Origin: Prescottella defluvii | GTDB lineage: Bacteria; Actinomycetota; Actinomycetes; Mycobacteriales; Mycobacteriaceae | Length of the DNA: 64,000 bases | NCBI RefSeq assembly: GCF_000738775.1 | Contig: NZ_JPOC01000069.1 | Location: 1 to 64,000, forward strand | Direction: 5' to 3' | Shown here: positions 44,026 through 52,664 of the stretch, in pieces | How positions within the stretch are numbered: position 1 is the first letter of the stretch | Layout: the number at the start of each line of letters is the position of its first letter | Position numbers and translations under genes: made by a program | The notes under the pieces: generated by a model | Databases searched by the model: none | What the model was told of the DNA's origin: nothing | The model's input: only the letters and a program-made list of their open reading frames with translations

Positions 44026-44598
44026 ATGACAAACACGGAATTCGAACTAGGTGGCGTGTGCCACCTGGCGCTGGTGTGCCAGGACATGGAGCGCACCGTC
44101 GACTTCTACACCAACGTCCTGGGTATGAAGCTGTCCATGACGCTCTCCCTGCCCGGCGGTGGCCAGCACTTCTTCTTCGACATGGGCGGCGGCCAGTTCA
44201 TCGCGTTCTTCTGGTTCGCCGACGCTGCCCCGCACGCCCCCGGCATCGCGGCGCCCGCGGCCATCCCCGGCATCGGCAAGGAGATCGCGTCGGCGCACGG
44301 CTCGATGAACCACGTCTCGTTCAAGATCCCGCTCGACAAGTTCGACGAGTACAAGGCCAAGCTCGAGGCCAAGGGTGTGCAGACCGGACCGATGCTCAAC
44401 CACGACAAGTCCGAGCGCGGGATCAGCCTCCAGGACAGCGACTCCACGTTCGTGAAGTCGATCTACTTCTTCGACCCGGACGGCATTCTGCTCGAGTTCG
44501 CGGCGTGGACCCGCGAGTTGCGCGAGGACGACGTCGCGCACGCACCCCGGACCGCGGACGGCGGCCTCGGCACCCCGGTCGGGACTGCTGCCAAGTGA
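44026..44598 (+). CDS. VOC-superfamily protein
   Basis: 190 aa, close paralogue of the protein at 27116 in both length and motifs. Candidate metal ligands are His13 (GVCHLALVCQDM), a His in GSMNHVSFKI and the Glu in DGILLEFAAWTREL. HFFFDMGGGQFIAFFW is the shared central strand. CGAGGAG precedes the ATG. The gene overlaps the following SnoaL gene by 4 bp (GTGA), so the two are translated together. This strict pairing with SnoaL proteins is repeated at 26.5-27.7 kb, indicating a joint function. Confidence 0.82.
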   Translation: MTNTEFELGGVCHLALVCQDMERTVDFYTNVLGMKLSMTLSLPGGGQHFFFDMGGGQFIAFFWFADAAPHAPGIAAPAAIPGIGKEIASAHGSMNHVSFKIPLDKFDEYKAKLEAKGVQTGPMLNHDKSERGISLQDSDSTFVKSIYFFDPDGILLEFAAWTRELREDDVAHAPRTADGGLGTPVGTAAK

Positions 44599-44963
44599 GT
44601 GAGATGCTCGCGCTCGCAGACAAGATGTTCACCGCCCTCAGCCGAGGCGATGTCGCCGTCCTCGACGAGATCTATCACGCGGACGTGAAGATCTGGCACA
44701 ACTGGGACAACGCCGAGCAGTCCCGTGAGGACAACCTCCGCATCCTCTCGGGCATCCCCACCCGCTATGACGACTTCGGCTACGACGAAGCCCGCTGTAC
44801 CGCCCTCGAGGACGGCTTTGTGCGCCAGCACGTCATCCGGGCGACTATCGGGGACAAGACCGTCAACGTCCCCACGATCTTCCGGGTGTTCGTCGACGGC
44901 GGTAAGATCCGCCGCATCGAGGAGTACCTGGACGCCGGCGAACTTCGCAAGGTCTTTGCCTGA
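44595..44963 (+). CDS. SnoaL/NTF2-like small protein (WHN type)
   Basis: 122 aa, nearest relative of the protein at 43510 (same length; DVKIWHNWDNAEQSREDNLRIL and GFVRQHVIRATIGDKTVNVP align without gaps). The GTG start at 44595 overlaps the VOC stop. An ATG at 44604 is an alternative start. Last gene of the operon, followed by a strong terminator. Two near-identical SnoaL proteins around one VOC protein suggest a heteromer or sequential use. Confidence 0.8.
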   Translation: MSEMLALADKMFTALSRGDVAVLDEIYHADVKIWHNWDNAEQSREDNLRILSGIPTRYDDFGYDEARCTALEDGFVRQHVIRATIGDKTVNVPTIFRVFVDGGKIRRIEEYLDAGELRKVFA

Positions 44964-44982
44964 ATAGAGACATGATCAAGAG

Positions 44983-45019
44983 AACAGCCCCGCCGATCGA
45001 TTCGATCGGCGGGGCTGTT
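44983..45019. terminator. Perfect 18-bp stem terminator between convergent operons
   Basis: Bases 44983-45000 pair perfectly with 45002-45019 with only one unpaired base at the centre; TTTCC follows on the + strand. It lies between the SnoaL-VOC-SnoaL operon and the IclR gene that runs against it. Confidence 0.9.
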
Positions 45020-45065
45020 TCCTTGCCTTATCTTGCCGCGCAGGAAGATTCGTTCGATGCCGAGA

Positions 45066-45848
45066 TCACAGGAAGAACGCCGCGACCTCGTCCACCGCCT
45101 GGGTCAGTGCGGCGGCGATCTCCTCGCGGGTCACGTCGGACATCCGACTCTTGGGCGTGGAGACGTTCAGCGTGTAGCGCGCCCCGCCGTACTCCCCGAG
45201 AGAGACCGCCACCGACGCAACTTCATCCTCGGACTCCTCGTCGCTCATGGCGAACCCGACCCGGCGGACCTCCGCTAGCTGGCGCAACAGAACCGACCGC
45301 TTGGTGATCGAGTGCGAGGTGAGGCCCCCCGGCAACTTCTCCTTGGGGTAGAGCTCGCGCACCCCACTGTCCTCCAGCGTGGCGAGCAGCGCCTTGCCCG
45401 ACGACGTGCAGTGCGCAGGCATCGTCATGCCCATGCGGGATCCCACGCGCACCGCCCGAGCACTCTCGACCGAGTCCACGAAGGTCACCGTGTTCCCGTC
45501 GAGACGGGCCAGGTGGACCGTCTCGCCGAGGCTGGCCGAGAGCCGTTCGAGGACCGGGTGCACGCGCGCCCGAACGTCGGTCTGGCGCAGGACCGCGAAC
45601 GCTATCGTCGTCAGCGCCGGACCCGGCTCGTAAGCCCGCGAGCCCTCGACCTGACGAACGAAACCGCGGTACTGGAGCATCGCCAGCAGCCGGTGCGCAG
45701 TCGACGAGGCCACCGAGAGATACTCGCTCACCTCGGTCAGCCGGATGCTGCGACGATCGCCGAGCAGCAGCAGGATCCGAAGCGCATTGTCGACAGACTC
45801 GATCGGGTACTGCGGACGATTCGGAGGTGCATCTTCCTTTGCAGTCAC
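45066..45848 (-). CDS. IclR-family regulator
   Basis: 260 aa. The N-terminal winged helix (PIESVDNALRILLLLGDRRSIRLTEVSEYLSVASSTAHRLLAMLQYRGF) is at residues 15-70, and the effector domain includes GETVHLARLDGNTVTFVDSVES and AHCTSSGKALLATL. It resembles the IclR at 7474 in the first 60 residues (SVDNALRxLxxL, STAHRLLAML.YRGF). It begins inside the stop of the ligase gene (ATGA), so it is the last gene of that operon and is made with the enzymes it may control. Confidence 0.88.
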   Translation of the reverse strand: MTAKEDAPPNRPQYPIESVDNALRILLLLGDRRSIRLTEVSEYLSVASSTAHRLLAMLQYRGFVRQVEGSRAYEPGPALTTIAFAVLRQTDVRARVHPVLERLSASLGETVHLARLDGNTVTFVDSVESARAVRVGSRMGMTMPAHCTSSGKALLATLEDSGVRELYPKEKLPGGLTSHSITKRSVLLRQLAEVRRVGFAMSDEESEDEVASVAVSLGEYGGARYTLNVSTPKSRMSDVTREEIAAALTQAVDEVAAFFL

Positions 45849-47425
45849 GCAGGTAGGGTAACGGCCGGGGTGCGCAACTCGTTCTTGGTGACCTTGCCCG
45901 AGGCGTTTCGCGGCAGCGCATCGACGATCACGAGGTCGGTCGGCAGCTTGTAACGGGCCAACCTCTCCCCCGCCCAGGTGCGCAACTCCTCGATGGTCAG
46001 ATCCGCCGCGCCCTGCTTCAGCGCGACCACCGCGACCGGGGTCTCGCCCCAGGTCTCGTGGGCCCTGCCGATCACGGCAACCTCGGCGATGTCGGGGTGG
46101 CCGGCCAGCGCATTCTCGACCTCGGCGCAGTAGATGTTCTCACCGCCGGAGATGATCATGTCCTTCGCGCGGTCCACGACGTAGATGAAGCCTTCCTCGT
46201 CCATCCGCACCAGGTCGCCGGAGTGGAACCAGCCGCCGACGAAGGCCTGCGCCGTCGCCTCCGGGTTGTTCCAGTACCCGGACATGAGCCCCTGGCCGCG
46301 GTAGACGATCTCCCCGACCTCACCGGGCTGCACATCCACCATGTCGGGGTCGACGATGCGAGCCCAGACCCCGGGCACCGGTCGCCCGACGGAGCCGATC
46401 TTGCGGCGTGAGTCCTTGGCCTCCAGCACGCACGTCACCGGGGACATCTCGGTCTGCCCGAAGAGCGCGAGGCTCGCCGCGCCCGGCAGAACCTCGCCCA
46501 TCCTGCGGAGCAGGGTGTCGCTGGCCGGCGCCGCACCCCAGGAGCTGACACGGAGCCTTGACAGGTCACGCGGCACCCGCTCCTGCTCGTCGCAGACCGC
46601 CTGCCACTGAGTGGGTACGAGGAACGTCGACGTGACCCGCTCGCGCTCCGCGACATCGAGGAGGGCGCCCGCGTCGAACGAGACGCTGGGCATGACGACC
46701 ATCGTGGCGCCCATCAGGATCGCCGGCGCCACCAAGCCGAGGGTGCCGATGTGGAACAGCGGCGCGGCGCAGAGGCTGACCTCGTCGTGCATTTCGAAGC
46801 GGAACGCCATCACGTTCGTGGCCGCCTGCGCGGCCAGGTTGCGATGTGTCAGCACGGCGCCCTTGGGGCGTCCGGTCGTGCCCGAGGTGTACATGAGCAG
46901 CGCAGGCTCCGACTCCTCGGTCACGGCGATCGAGGCGCCCGAACCGGGGTGGGCGACGAGGACGTCGTACGACGTCGCGCCATCGGCGCTCTCGCTGCCG
47001 ACCTGGAAGACCTGCACCGGACCCTCGACGTCCGCGGACGCGGCGATTCCGGTGGCGCTCGTCTGCCCGTCCACGAAGAGGACGGCGGAACCGCTGTCGT
47101 CGAGTGTGAACGCCACCTCGCCGACGCTGAGGCGGAAGTTGATCGGCACTGCAATAGCGCCGATCCGGTTGGCGGCGATCATGATCTCGATGTACTCGGC
47201 CTGGTTTCCCATCAGCAGCGCAACGCGGTCCCCGCGCCCCACGCCGCGCTCGGCGAGCGCGGCAGAGACGGCAACCACGCGCTGCTGGAGTTGCGCCCAG
47301 GTGATCCGACGGTCGCCGAATACAATCGCCGTCAAGTCACCTCGTTCGAACGCATGTCGGTCAACCTGGTTGACCCAGTGTTGCTTTCGAGCGAGCCCCA
47401 GCTCGTCGTTCTCGGTGCTCATCAT
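45845..47425 (-). CDS. Acyl-CoA synthetase (AMP-dependent)
   Basis: 526 aa ANL ligase. P-loop LLMYTSGTTGRPKGAVLTHR, A5 region LFGQTEMSPVTCV, C-terminal GGWFHSGDLVRMDEEGFIYVVDRAKDMIISGGENIYCAEVE and LPRNASGKVTKNELR. Two adjacent ATG codons at 47425 and 47422 are possible starts; the first overlaps the hydrolase stop by 1 bp. It sits in an operon of decayed Liv transporter, FMN reductase, alpha/beta hydrolase, ligase, IclR. A plausible order is ester or lactone hydrolysis followed by CoA activation of the acid. Confidence 0.88.
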   Translation of the reverse strand: MMSTENDELGLARKQHWVNQVDRHAFERGDLTAIVFGDRRITWAQLQQRVVAVSAALAERGVGRGDRVALLMGNQAEYIEIMIAANRIGAIAVPINFRLSVGEVAFTLDDSGSAVLFVDGQTSATGIAASADVEGPVQVFQVGSESADGATSYDVLVAHPGSGASIAVTEESEPALLMYTSGTTGRPKGAVLTHRNLAAQAATNVMAFRFEMHDEVSLCAAPLFHIGTLGLVAPAILMGATMVVMPSVSFDAGALLDVAERERVTSTFLVPTQWQAVCDEQERVPRDLSRLRVSSWGAAPASDTLLRRMGEVLPGAASLALFGQTEMSPVTCVLEAKDSRRKIGSVGRPVPGVWARIVDPDMVDVQPGEVGEIVYRGQGLMSGYWNNPEATAQAFVGGWFHSGDLVRMDEEGFIYVVDRAKDMIISGGENIYCAEVENALAGHPDIAEVAVIGRAHETWGETPVAVVALKQGAADLTIEELRTWAGERLARYKLPTDLVIVDALPRNASGKVTKNELRTPAVTLPA

Positions 47426-48570
47426 CACTGCTTCTCTGGGAAACGCTCGGCGATCCAGTCGCACATCACCTCGGCAACCTTCTCGCGGGCACCGGCCGGC
47501 TCGACGAAGTAGTGATCGCCCGGCAGGTCCTTGCGCTGCTTGTCGGTGCTGGCGATGGCGTTGTACAGCGCGTCCGCATCGCTCGGGAACACACCCGTGT
47601 CGCCGTCGGGGTTGATGACGAACGCCGGCACGGTGATCTTCTCCATGTGCATTTCCGCGCGGCACTGGGATTCTTCAAGGCTCCACATGTGCAGCCAGTT
47701 CCGCAACGTGCTGCCGGCGCCGATGCCGCGGTCGCCGCGGTTGGCCACGGCGGTCGAACCGCGATAGCACTCGCCCGCAGGGCGACTGCTCGGCTCCAGC
47801 GTCGCGTCGACCATGCGGGGGTCCGCCCAGGTCCGCGGAACACCGAAGTGCCGGTCGAAGTAGCCGGCGGCGGTGACCCGGGCAAGCTCCTCCCGGGCCC
47901 ACGCGGTGATCCGGTGGTTGCGGGCAACCTGCGCGGCGCGGTATCGCTCGATGAACTCCGCGGAGTACGGCGGGCCGTTCTCGGGGTTGAACAGGTCGAG
48001 TTCGGGGTCGGACAGCGTCGGGTCGTTCTCGTCTACGACAGCTGCGTCCAGCCACGAGGTCAGCACATCAGGCCGGCCGCCGTGCGCGGCGAGCGAGATG
48101 TAGGCGTCGCCGGGGATGAGGTCGTCGATCCCCAGCGCGGGTTCCATATCGCGGGCGGGACGGATGCACGACTCGACGGCTTGCGCCTGGTAGGCCGCCA
48201 TCAGCGACCCGCCGCCGGAATTACCGAGCAGGACAACCTGATCCACACCTGCATGTTCCTTCAACCAGCGGACGCCCACGCCGATGTCGACCAGGGCCTG
48301 GTCGAGATTGAAGAGCTCCTCGTAGCCGCGGTACCGGGTGTTCCAGCCCAGGAATCCAACACCGCGCTCAGCCATGAACTCGGCGACGTAATGTTCGGAG
48401 AAGTCAATCTGGTAGTGCGAGGCGATCATCGCAATGCGCGGCTTCTTGCCGGCCGGCGTGTAATAGATCCCCTGGCACGGGTAGCCGCCGGCCCCCGCGC
48501 GCTTCGCACCCGGGGACTCGCTGCTGACGAATTCCTTGTGGACGTTCGGGCTGGTGGTAGCGCCGGTCAT
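47425..48570 (-). CDS. Alpha/beta hydrolase
   Basis: 381 aa. The nucleophile elbow is LLGNSGGGSLMAAYQ, preceded by the strand RIAMIASHYQIDFSEHYVAEFMAERGVGFLGWNTRYRG and followed near the C-terminus by FVINPDGDTGVFPSDADALY (acid) and GDHYFVEPAG (His). The N-terminal 35 residues and a long cap (GSTAVANRGDRGIGAGSTLRNWLHMWS) make it larger than simple esterases. ATG at 48570 begins 2 bp after the FMN reductase stop. In context it probably hydrolyses an ester, thioester or ring-fission product; substrate unknown. Confidence 0.82.
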   Translation of the reverse strand: MTGATTSPNVHKEFVSSESPGAKRAGAGGYPCQGIYYTPAGKKPRIAMIASHYQIDFSEHYVAEFMAERGVGFLGWNTRYRGYEELFNLDQALVDIGVGVRWLKEHAGVDQVVLLGNSGGGSLMAAYQAQAVESCIRPARDMEPALGIDDLIPGDAYISLAAHGGRPDVLTSWLDAAVVDENDPTLSDPELDLFNPENGPPYSAEFIERYRAAQVARNHRITAWAREELARVTAAGYFDRHFGVPRTWADPRMVDATLEPSSRPAGECYRGSTAVANRGDRGIGAGSTLRNWLHMWSLEESQCRAEMHMEKITVPAFVINPDGDTGVFPSDADALYNAIASTDKQRKDLPGDHYFVEPAGAREKVAEVMCDWIAERFPEKQ

Positions 48571-48572
48571 GG

Positions 48573-49148
48573 TTAGACAACCTCGTATTCATTGAGACTT
48601 GCGTATTTCTTCAGGTGCGTAAACATCAAATCGACCCGTTCGAGGACGATGGGATCCGTCAGCCGGCCCTGCTCGTCGAAGTGATCGGGCGCGAAGCTGA
48701 GAAGAATCTCGGGCCCCGGCAACACGGGGGACCGCGAGAAGACGAAGGTGTGACGCAGTTCGAACTGGCTGCGCGCCGTGCCGAGGCGGCCGGGCGTCGC
48801 GCCCATGAGCGCCACCGGCTTGCGCTCGAGTACCGAGTGCCCGAGCGGCAGCGAGAGCCAGTCGAGTGCGTTCTTCAGGACGCCGGGGATGCCGCCGTTG
48901 TATTCCGGCGTCGCAATCAGCAGGGCATCAGCAGCTTCGACCTCGGCGCGCAGCGCGTGGACGCTCTCTGCCTCGTTACCGAAATCATCTTCGTTGAGCA
49001 TCGGGATCTCGCCCAGCAGCTTCGTGACCCGTACGTCGACGTCGGCGGGCGCCATTGCCGCGGCCGCCTCGATGAGCTTGCGGTTCCACGAGTCCGCGCG
49101 GAGGCTGCCTGCAATCGCGCAGATTACAAACTTTCCGTCTTTCATCAT
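48573..49148 (-). CDS. NADPH-dependent FMN reductase (flavodoxin-like)
   Basis: 191 aa. The phosphate loop AIAGSLRADSWNRKL and the ATPEYNGGIPGVLKNALDWLS flavin-contact block are diagnostic of the NADPH-dependent FMN reductase/azoreductase family. Two ATG codons at 49148 and 49145 follow AGGAG at 3-6 bp; the first overlaps the decayed ATPase stop. No monooxygenase lies in the same operon, so it may act as a quinone or flavin reductase, or supply a flavin oxygenase elsewhere. Confidence 0.82.
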   Translation of the reverse strand: MMKDGKFVICAIAGSLRADSWNRKLIEAAAAMAPADVDVRVTKLLGEIPMLNEDDFGNEAESVHALRAEVEAADALLIATPEYNGGIPGVLKNALDWLSLPLGHSVLERKPVALMGATPGRLGTARSQFELRHTFVFSRSPVLPGPEILLSFAPDHFDEQGRLTDPIVLERVDLMFTHLKKYASLNEYEVV

Positions 49149-49590
49149 GCAGCTCCTAGATATGCCGCGACGACAGCTTCGTCGCGGATAACCTCGGCGG
49201 GCTTGCCGAGGGCGATTCTTTGACCGAAGTTGAGGACGCAGACGCGGCTCGGGATGCCCCTGACCATCTTCATGTCGTGCTCCACGGGCAGGATGGCCAC
49301 GCCCAGGTCCTGGTTCACTTGCACGAGCCCCGGTTCCATCGACAGCGCTCGCGCCAACTCGATGCGGTTCTGCGTGGCGTTCTCCGCACCCGCGACGCGC
49401 ACCGAACCTGACTGCGGTGCGTACACGCCGAGCAGACCCGAAACCCACGCATCTGCGTCGACTTACCCGCGCCGTTGGGCCCGAGGACGCTGACGATCCG
49501 GCCCCGGGGAACCGTAAGGCTCACGTCCTCGAGCGCCAGCGAGGCTGCGCCGTAACGGATCCTGATCCTGTCGATGACCAGCGAGTTCAT
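49145..49590 (-). pseudogene. Decayed Liv-type ABC transporter ATPase
   Basis: The 5' part starts MNSLVIDRIRIRYGAASLALEDVSLTVPRG and still has a perfect Walker A (GPNGAGKST). A frameshift follows immediately, and the other frame continues as GVYAPQSGSVRVAG. Two deletions have removed the middle, including the signature and Walker B; the intact end EHDMKMVRG ... AAYLGAA is that of a LivF-type ATPase. Roughly 150 codons remain from a usual 235-250. It overlaps the permease remnant by ATGA and the FMN reductase start by ATG, as the living operon would have done. Loss looks recent because the ends are well conserved. Confidence 0.82.
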
Positions 49591-49836
49591 TTGCCACCTC
49601 CGGAGATTCGGGCTCGGATCCAGCCGATAGGCCGCTTGAAGAGCGCGACCGACCTTTGGGCTCGAAGAATGAGGACCAGCACGATCACGAGGCCGTGCAG
49701 GAACTGAGAGAGCAGGGGCGCGGTGACGCCACCGCCCGCGCTCGCCTCCTTCGAGACAAACAGAAGGTACGGCGAGACAAGCCGTGAGCATCGCAGCGAC
49801 CGCGACGGCCCGAATCGTCTTCCTCAACCTCATCAC
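49587..49836 (-). pseudogene. Fused remnants of a Liv-type lipoprotein signal and a LivM permease end
   Basis: From 49836 (GTG) or 49833 (ATG) a lipoprotein signal peptide reads MRLRKTIRAVAVAAMLTACLAV with LTAC as lipobox, the start of a substrate-binding protein. After about 28 codons it joins, in a shifted frame, the C-terminus of a branched-chain amino acid permease: GGGVTAPLLSQFLHGLVIVLVLILRAQ, ending at 49587. Everything between, about 3 kb in a full operon, is gone. A single large deletion from the first to the last part of the transporter is the simplest reading. Confidence 0.75.
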
Positions 49837-49899
49837 AATGTCCCTGTTGCAATCTGCGACCAGACGCGCATCGAATCTGTGTTCCTGCGCATTGAACAG

Positions 49900-49946
49900 C
49901 CCTGCAGCCCGCGAGTCAAGACCTTACTAGCGATCGATAAGTGCCA
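49900..49946 (-). promoter_or_regulatory. ACTTAGCGATCG-type operator and promoter of the decayed transporter operon
   Basis: TTACTAGCGATCGATAAGTG lies at 49924-49943. On the minus strand the palindrome is followed by AGGTC, TTGACT, a 17-bp spacer and TTCAAT, a promoter for the operon from 49836 to 45066. The AGGTCTTGAC join is the same as at 43231-43257, so both operons probably answer to one regulator. Confidence 0.65.
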
Positions 49947-50234
49947 ATCGTCAGCCTCACTACCTGCATATACCCATCTTGATTTCTCTCTGCAGAGAGC
50001 AACTCTGCCAAACATGCAGGTCCTCGTCGCGCGGGCGGAGCACGGGAGTCACCGGCTGTGGAGCGCTCCGAACACGACGGACGGCGGACCCGTAGGGGCG
50101 TCCGTAGTTGAACCAGTCGACCCGTTCCAGGGTGGCAACTTCGACCTGGCCCACGGTCCACCCCGAGATTGCCGGCGCGATCGCGCACGCGTGCGCGATC
50201 AGCGCCCCGCAGATCGGCAGATCGGTCCGCCCAC

Positions 50235-50525
50235 GCGACGCCCAGTTCGAGACAGTCACCCAGGTTCGGCAGGTTTCGGCAAGTCCACCCGACCCTCTCA
50301 ACCGATCGGCTTCAGCGTCCCGCCCGCCGAGACGACGGACAACGACAGCGATGCGATGACGTCGACCGGGATCGCGCGAAGCACCGCCTCCTGTATCGAA
50401 GTACCGGTAGACGCGAGGCTGTGGCCGCGCGTGAGCACCACCAGCCGATCAAGGGAGTCGGCCACATCGTCGCCCAGGGCAGGTTGTGAATCAAAGCAGC
50501 ACTGGGGAATACGGCGCTCCGAGTT
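50235..50525 (-). pseudogene. Broken copy of the class II aldolase (phtC-like) gene
   Basis: This stretch matches the 3' half of the intact gene at 59210-59944. The translated parts NPALGDDVADSL, MRGHGLTSTGASVQEAVLRAI and DVIASLSLSIVSAGGTL of the intact protein appear here as QPALGDDVADSL, TRGHSLASTGTSIQEAVLRAI and DVIASLSLSVVSAGGTL. A base is missing near 50490 and small indels disrupt the end around 50270-50300. The 5' half is absent. The copy points to an earlier duplication of the phthalate-type cluster, or to a related cluster lost from here. Confidence 0.85.
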
Positions 50526-50971
50526 TCCGGTTGCCTGCGGGCGACAGCGGAGGTGCCGGATGCTGACCCACCAACGGTTCAGCTCACGCCTCGGACCCAC
50601 CGCAAGGCAGACTTCCATCTCTCTACAGAATCGGCTCTGCCAAATGCGCATGTCGACTCGTTGCGTATCCGAGGTCGCTCGGCGTGGTTGCAAACCGATG
50701 CCGGCCCTCGCCAGTGCGCCACATGGCACCCCGCGACAGACCGGGGAGGCTGCAGCCTGATGCGATCGGACCCCGCATCGAACCGCCGCCGCGGCGAGCG
50801 CGCGACCACTGCACAGTCTCCAATCTTCTCTTCCATGAAGAAATTGCTTCTGCTACTGTGCTACGTGATGTGGGTCTCTCTCGGTGATCAGCGGGCCGGC
50901 AGCGACCCAACTCCCAGCCTCAGCCTGAACGCGCGGTCAGGTCTAAGAACACACCCCCCTGAAGGATGGTA
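50526..50971. other. Gene-free stretch before the substrate-binding protein gene
   Basis: 446 bp with no recognised gene. It holds a CTCTGCCAAATGC element at 50632, similar to one at 50013 and to the minus-strand copy near 41935, and a lower-GC portion around 50810-50880 that may contain the promoter of the ABC operon. Frames on both strands resemble no known protein. Confidence 0.4.
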
Positions 50972-52579
50972 ATGAAGCGAACAATTCATCGGCGGGCGCT
51001 TTCCACCCTGGTCCTAATTTCGACTTGTGGACTCATAGCCGCTGGATGCGCGTCCTCCGCCGGTTCATCCGACGGCGGTGCCGAACCGAAACTCATTCGG
51101 GCCGAGGTGATTGGCGAGCAGTCTCCTGAGGGAAACGCTATCGGAAATGCGACTCTGACTTATGCATCGCATTCGTTGACCAATACACTGGACCCGATCA
51201 AGGGCAGGACTTCCCCCTGGCTCGGCGGCACCGAAATGGCCGCAATCTACGACGTCCTGGTGCGATGGGACCCAGAGTCCGCAAACTTTGTGCCGCAGCT
51301 CGCCGAGTCGCTCACGGAGTCTGCCGATAGACTCTCGTGGACCATCAAACTCCGTGACGGGGTGAAGTTCAGCAATGGCGATACTCTGGACGCTTCAGCC
51401 GTCATGGCCAGCACCAATCGCATGACCGAGGGCAAGGCCACGTACAGCGACCAATTCATGGCGAACGTGCGATCCATGGAGGCGCCCGACCCCGGTACCG
51501 TCACCTATTACCTGAACAATCCGTGGACCGACTTTCCCGTGCTCCTGACCACAGGGTTCGGCATGATCACCCACCCGGACTCATTTCGGGACGGGAGCTT
51601 CGTCGAGCCGATCGGTGTTGGGCCGTACACCGTCAAATCTGTCAATCCCGGAGTCGAACTCGTTCTCGCGCCACGCGAGGACTATTGGGGTGGGAAGCCG
51701 AGAATCGGCGGACTCAAGTTCGTAGACCTTCATGGTGAGCAGCCGATGGTCGATGCGCTCAAGGCGGGCGAGGTACAGATGGCGTATCTCAGGGGTGGAG
51801 ACGCCATCGAGACGATGCGGGCCGAGTTCCCCGGATACTACGAGCCGGTAAGCATGGTCGACAACGGCCTTATCAATATCAGGGAAGGACGTGCCGCCCA
51901 CGATATCCGCGTCCGCCAGGCAATCGTGAAGGCAATCGATCCTGTCATCATCAACGAACGCGCCAGGGACGGACTGAACTCGCCCGGACTCGAGCTGTTC
52001 CAAGAGTGGTCCAACATGCACGGCGCGATCCCCGGTCCTACTCAGGACATTGACGCCGCCCGCGAGCTCGTCAATGAGGCCAAGGCGGACGGATACGATG
52101 GAAAATTGACGTTCGCCTCGTTGCAGGATCCAGCGTCGGTAAATCTGGCATTGGCGATGCAGTCAATGCTCCAAAATGTCGGCTTCGAAGTCAAAATCCA
52201 ACCTAATGCGACTAAGAATGATATCGCCAAGACGTTCTATGTCACTCATGACTTCGACGTGAGCGTTGGCGGCACGGCGGTGCCCGATTCCGCGCCGCTC
52301 CCCAGGCTTCAAGGCCTGCTCGTGACTGGATCCAGCCAGAACGTGAGTGGCTACAGCAATCCCAAGATGGACGAAGTGATCTCCCAGATTCAGGCTGCCG
52401 CCACCCCGGAGGAGCGTAGGGCTGGATTCGAGGAGATGCAGACGATCATCAACGAGGATGCGCCGATCGTGCCGTTGGGTTCGGGCGCAAACTTCGTCAC
52501 CTGGGCGCCGAACGTCCACGGTGCAAAGGCCGGTATGGATGGGCTGGTGCTCTTCGACAAGATCTGGATCTCGGACTAA
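50972..52579 (+). CDS. ABC transporter substrate-binding lipoprotein (SBP_bac_5 family)
   Basis: 535 aa periplasm-facing lipoprotein of the peptide/nickel/opine type. A signal peptide with lipobox (LIAAGCAS, Cys about 26) is followed by family blocks: LTNTLDPIKGRTSPWLGGTEMAAIYDVLVRWDP, SWTIKLRDGVKFSNGDTLDASAV, GVGPYTVKSVNPG, and the C-terminal SGYSNPKMDEVISQIQAA. AAGGA precedes the ATG at 50972; the ATG at 50966 is inside the ribosome site. Base composition is visibly less GC-rich than in neighbouring genes. It is separated by about 480 bp from the permease genes. Probable ligands are aromatic acids or esters given the locus, or peptides. Confidence 0.87.
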   Translation: MKRTIHRRALSTLVLISTCGLIAAGCASSAGSSDGGAEPKLIRAEVIGEQSPEGNAIGNATLTYASHSLTNTLDPIKGRTSPWLGGTEMAAIYDVLVRWDPESANFVPQLAESLTESADRLSWTIKLRDGVKFSNGDTLDASAVMASTNRMTEGKATYSDQFMANVRSMEAPDPGTVTYYLNNPWTDFPVLLTTGFGMITHPDSFRDGSFVEPIGVGPYTVKSVNPGVELVLAPREDYWGGKPRIGGLKFVDLHGEQPMVDALKAGEVQMAYLRGGDAIETMRAEFPGYYEPVSMVDNGLINIREGRAAHDIRVRQAIVKAIDPVIINERARDGLNSPGLELFQEWSNMHGAIPGPTQDIDAARELVNEAKADGYDGKLTFASLQDPASVNLALAMQSMLQNVGFEVKIQPNATKNDIAKTFYVTHDFDVSVGGTAVPDSAPLPRLQGLLVTGSSQNVSGYSNPKMDEVISQIQAAATPEERRAGFEEMQTIINEDAPIVPLGSGANFVTWAPNVHGAKAGMDGLVLFDKIWISD

Positions 52580-52615
52580 GCACACTCCGACCTCGAGGCC
52601 CTTCGGACCTCGGGC

Positions 52616-52664
52616 CCGCCCCCAACAACCTGACCACGCCCCGCGGTGTGCAAGTTGGGGGCGG
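52616..52664 (+). terminator. 11-bp stem hairpin after the substrate-binding protein gene
   Basis: CCGCCCCCAAC (52616-52626) pairs with GTTGGGGGCGG (52654-52664). It follows the stop by about 37 bp and may limit read-through so that the binding protein is made in excess over the membrane parts. Confidence 0.55.
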
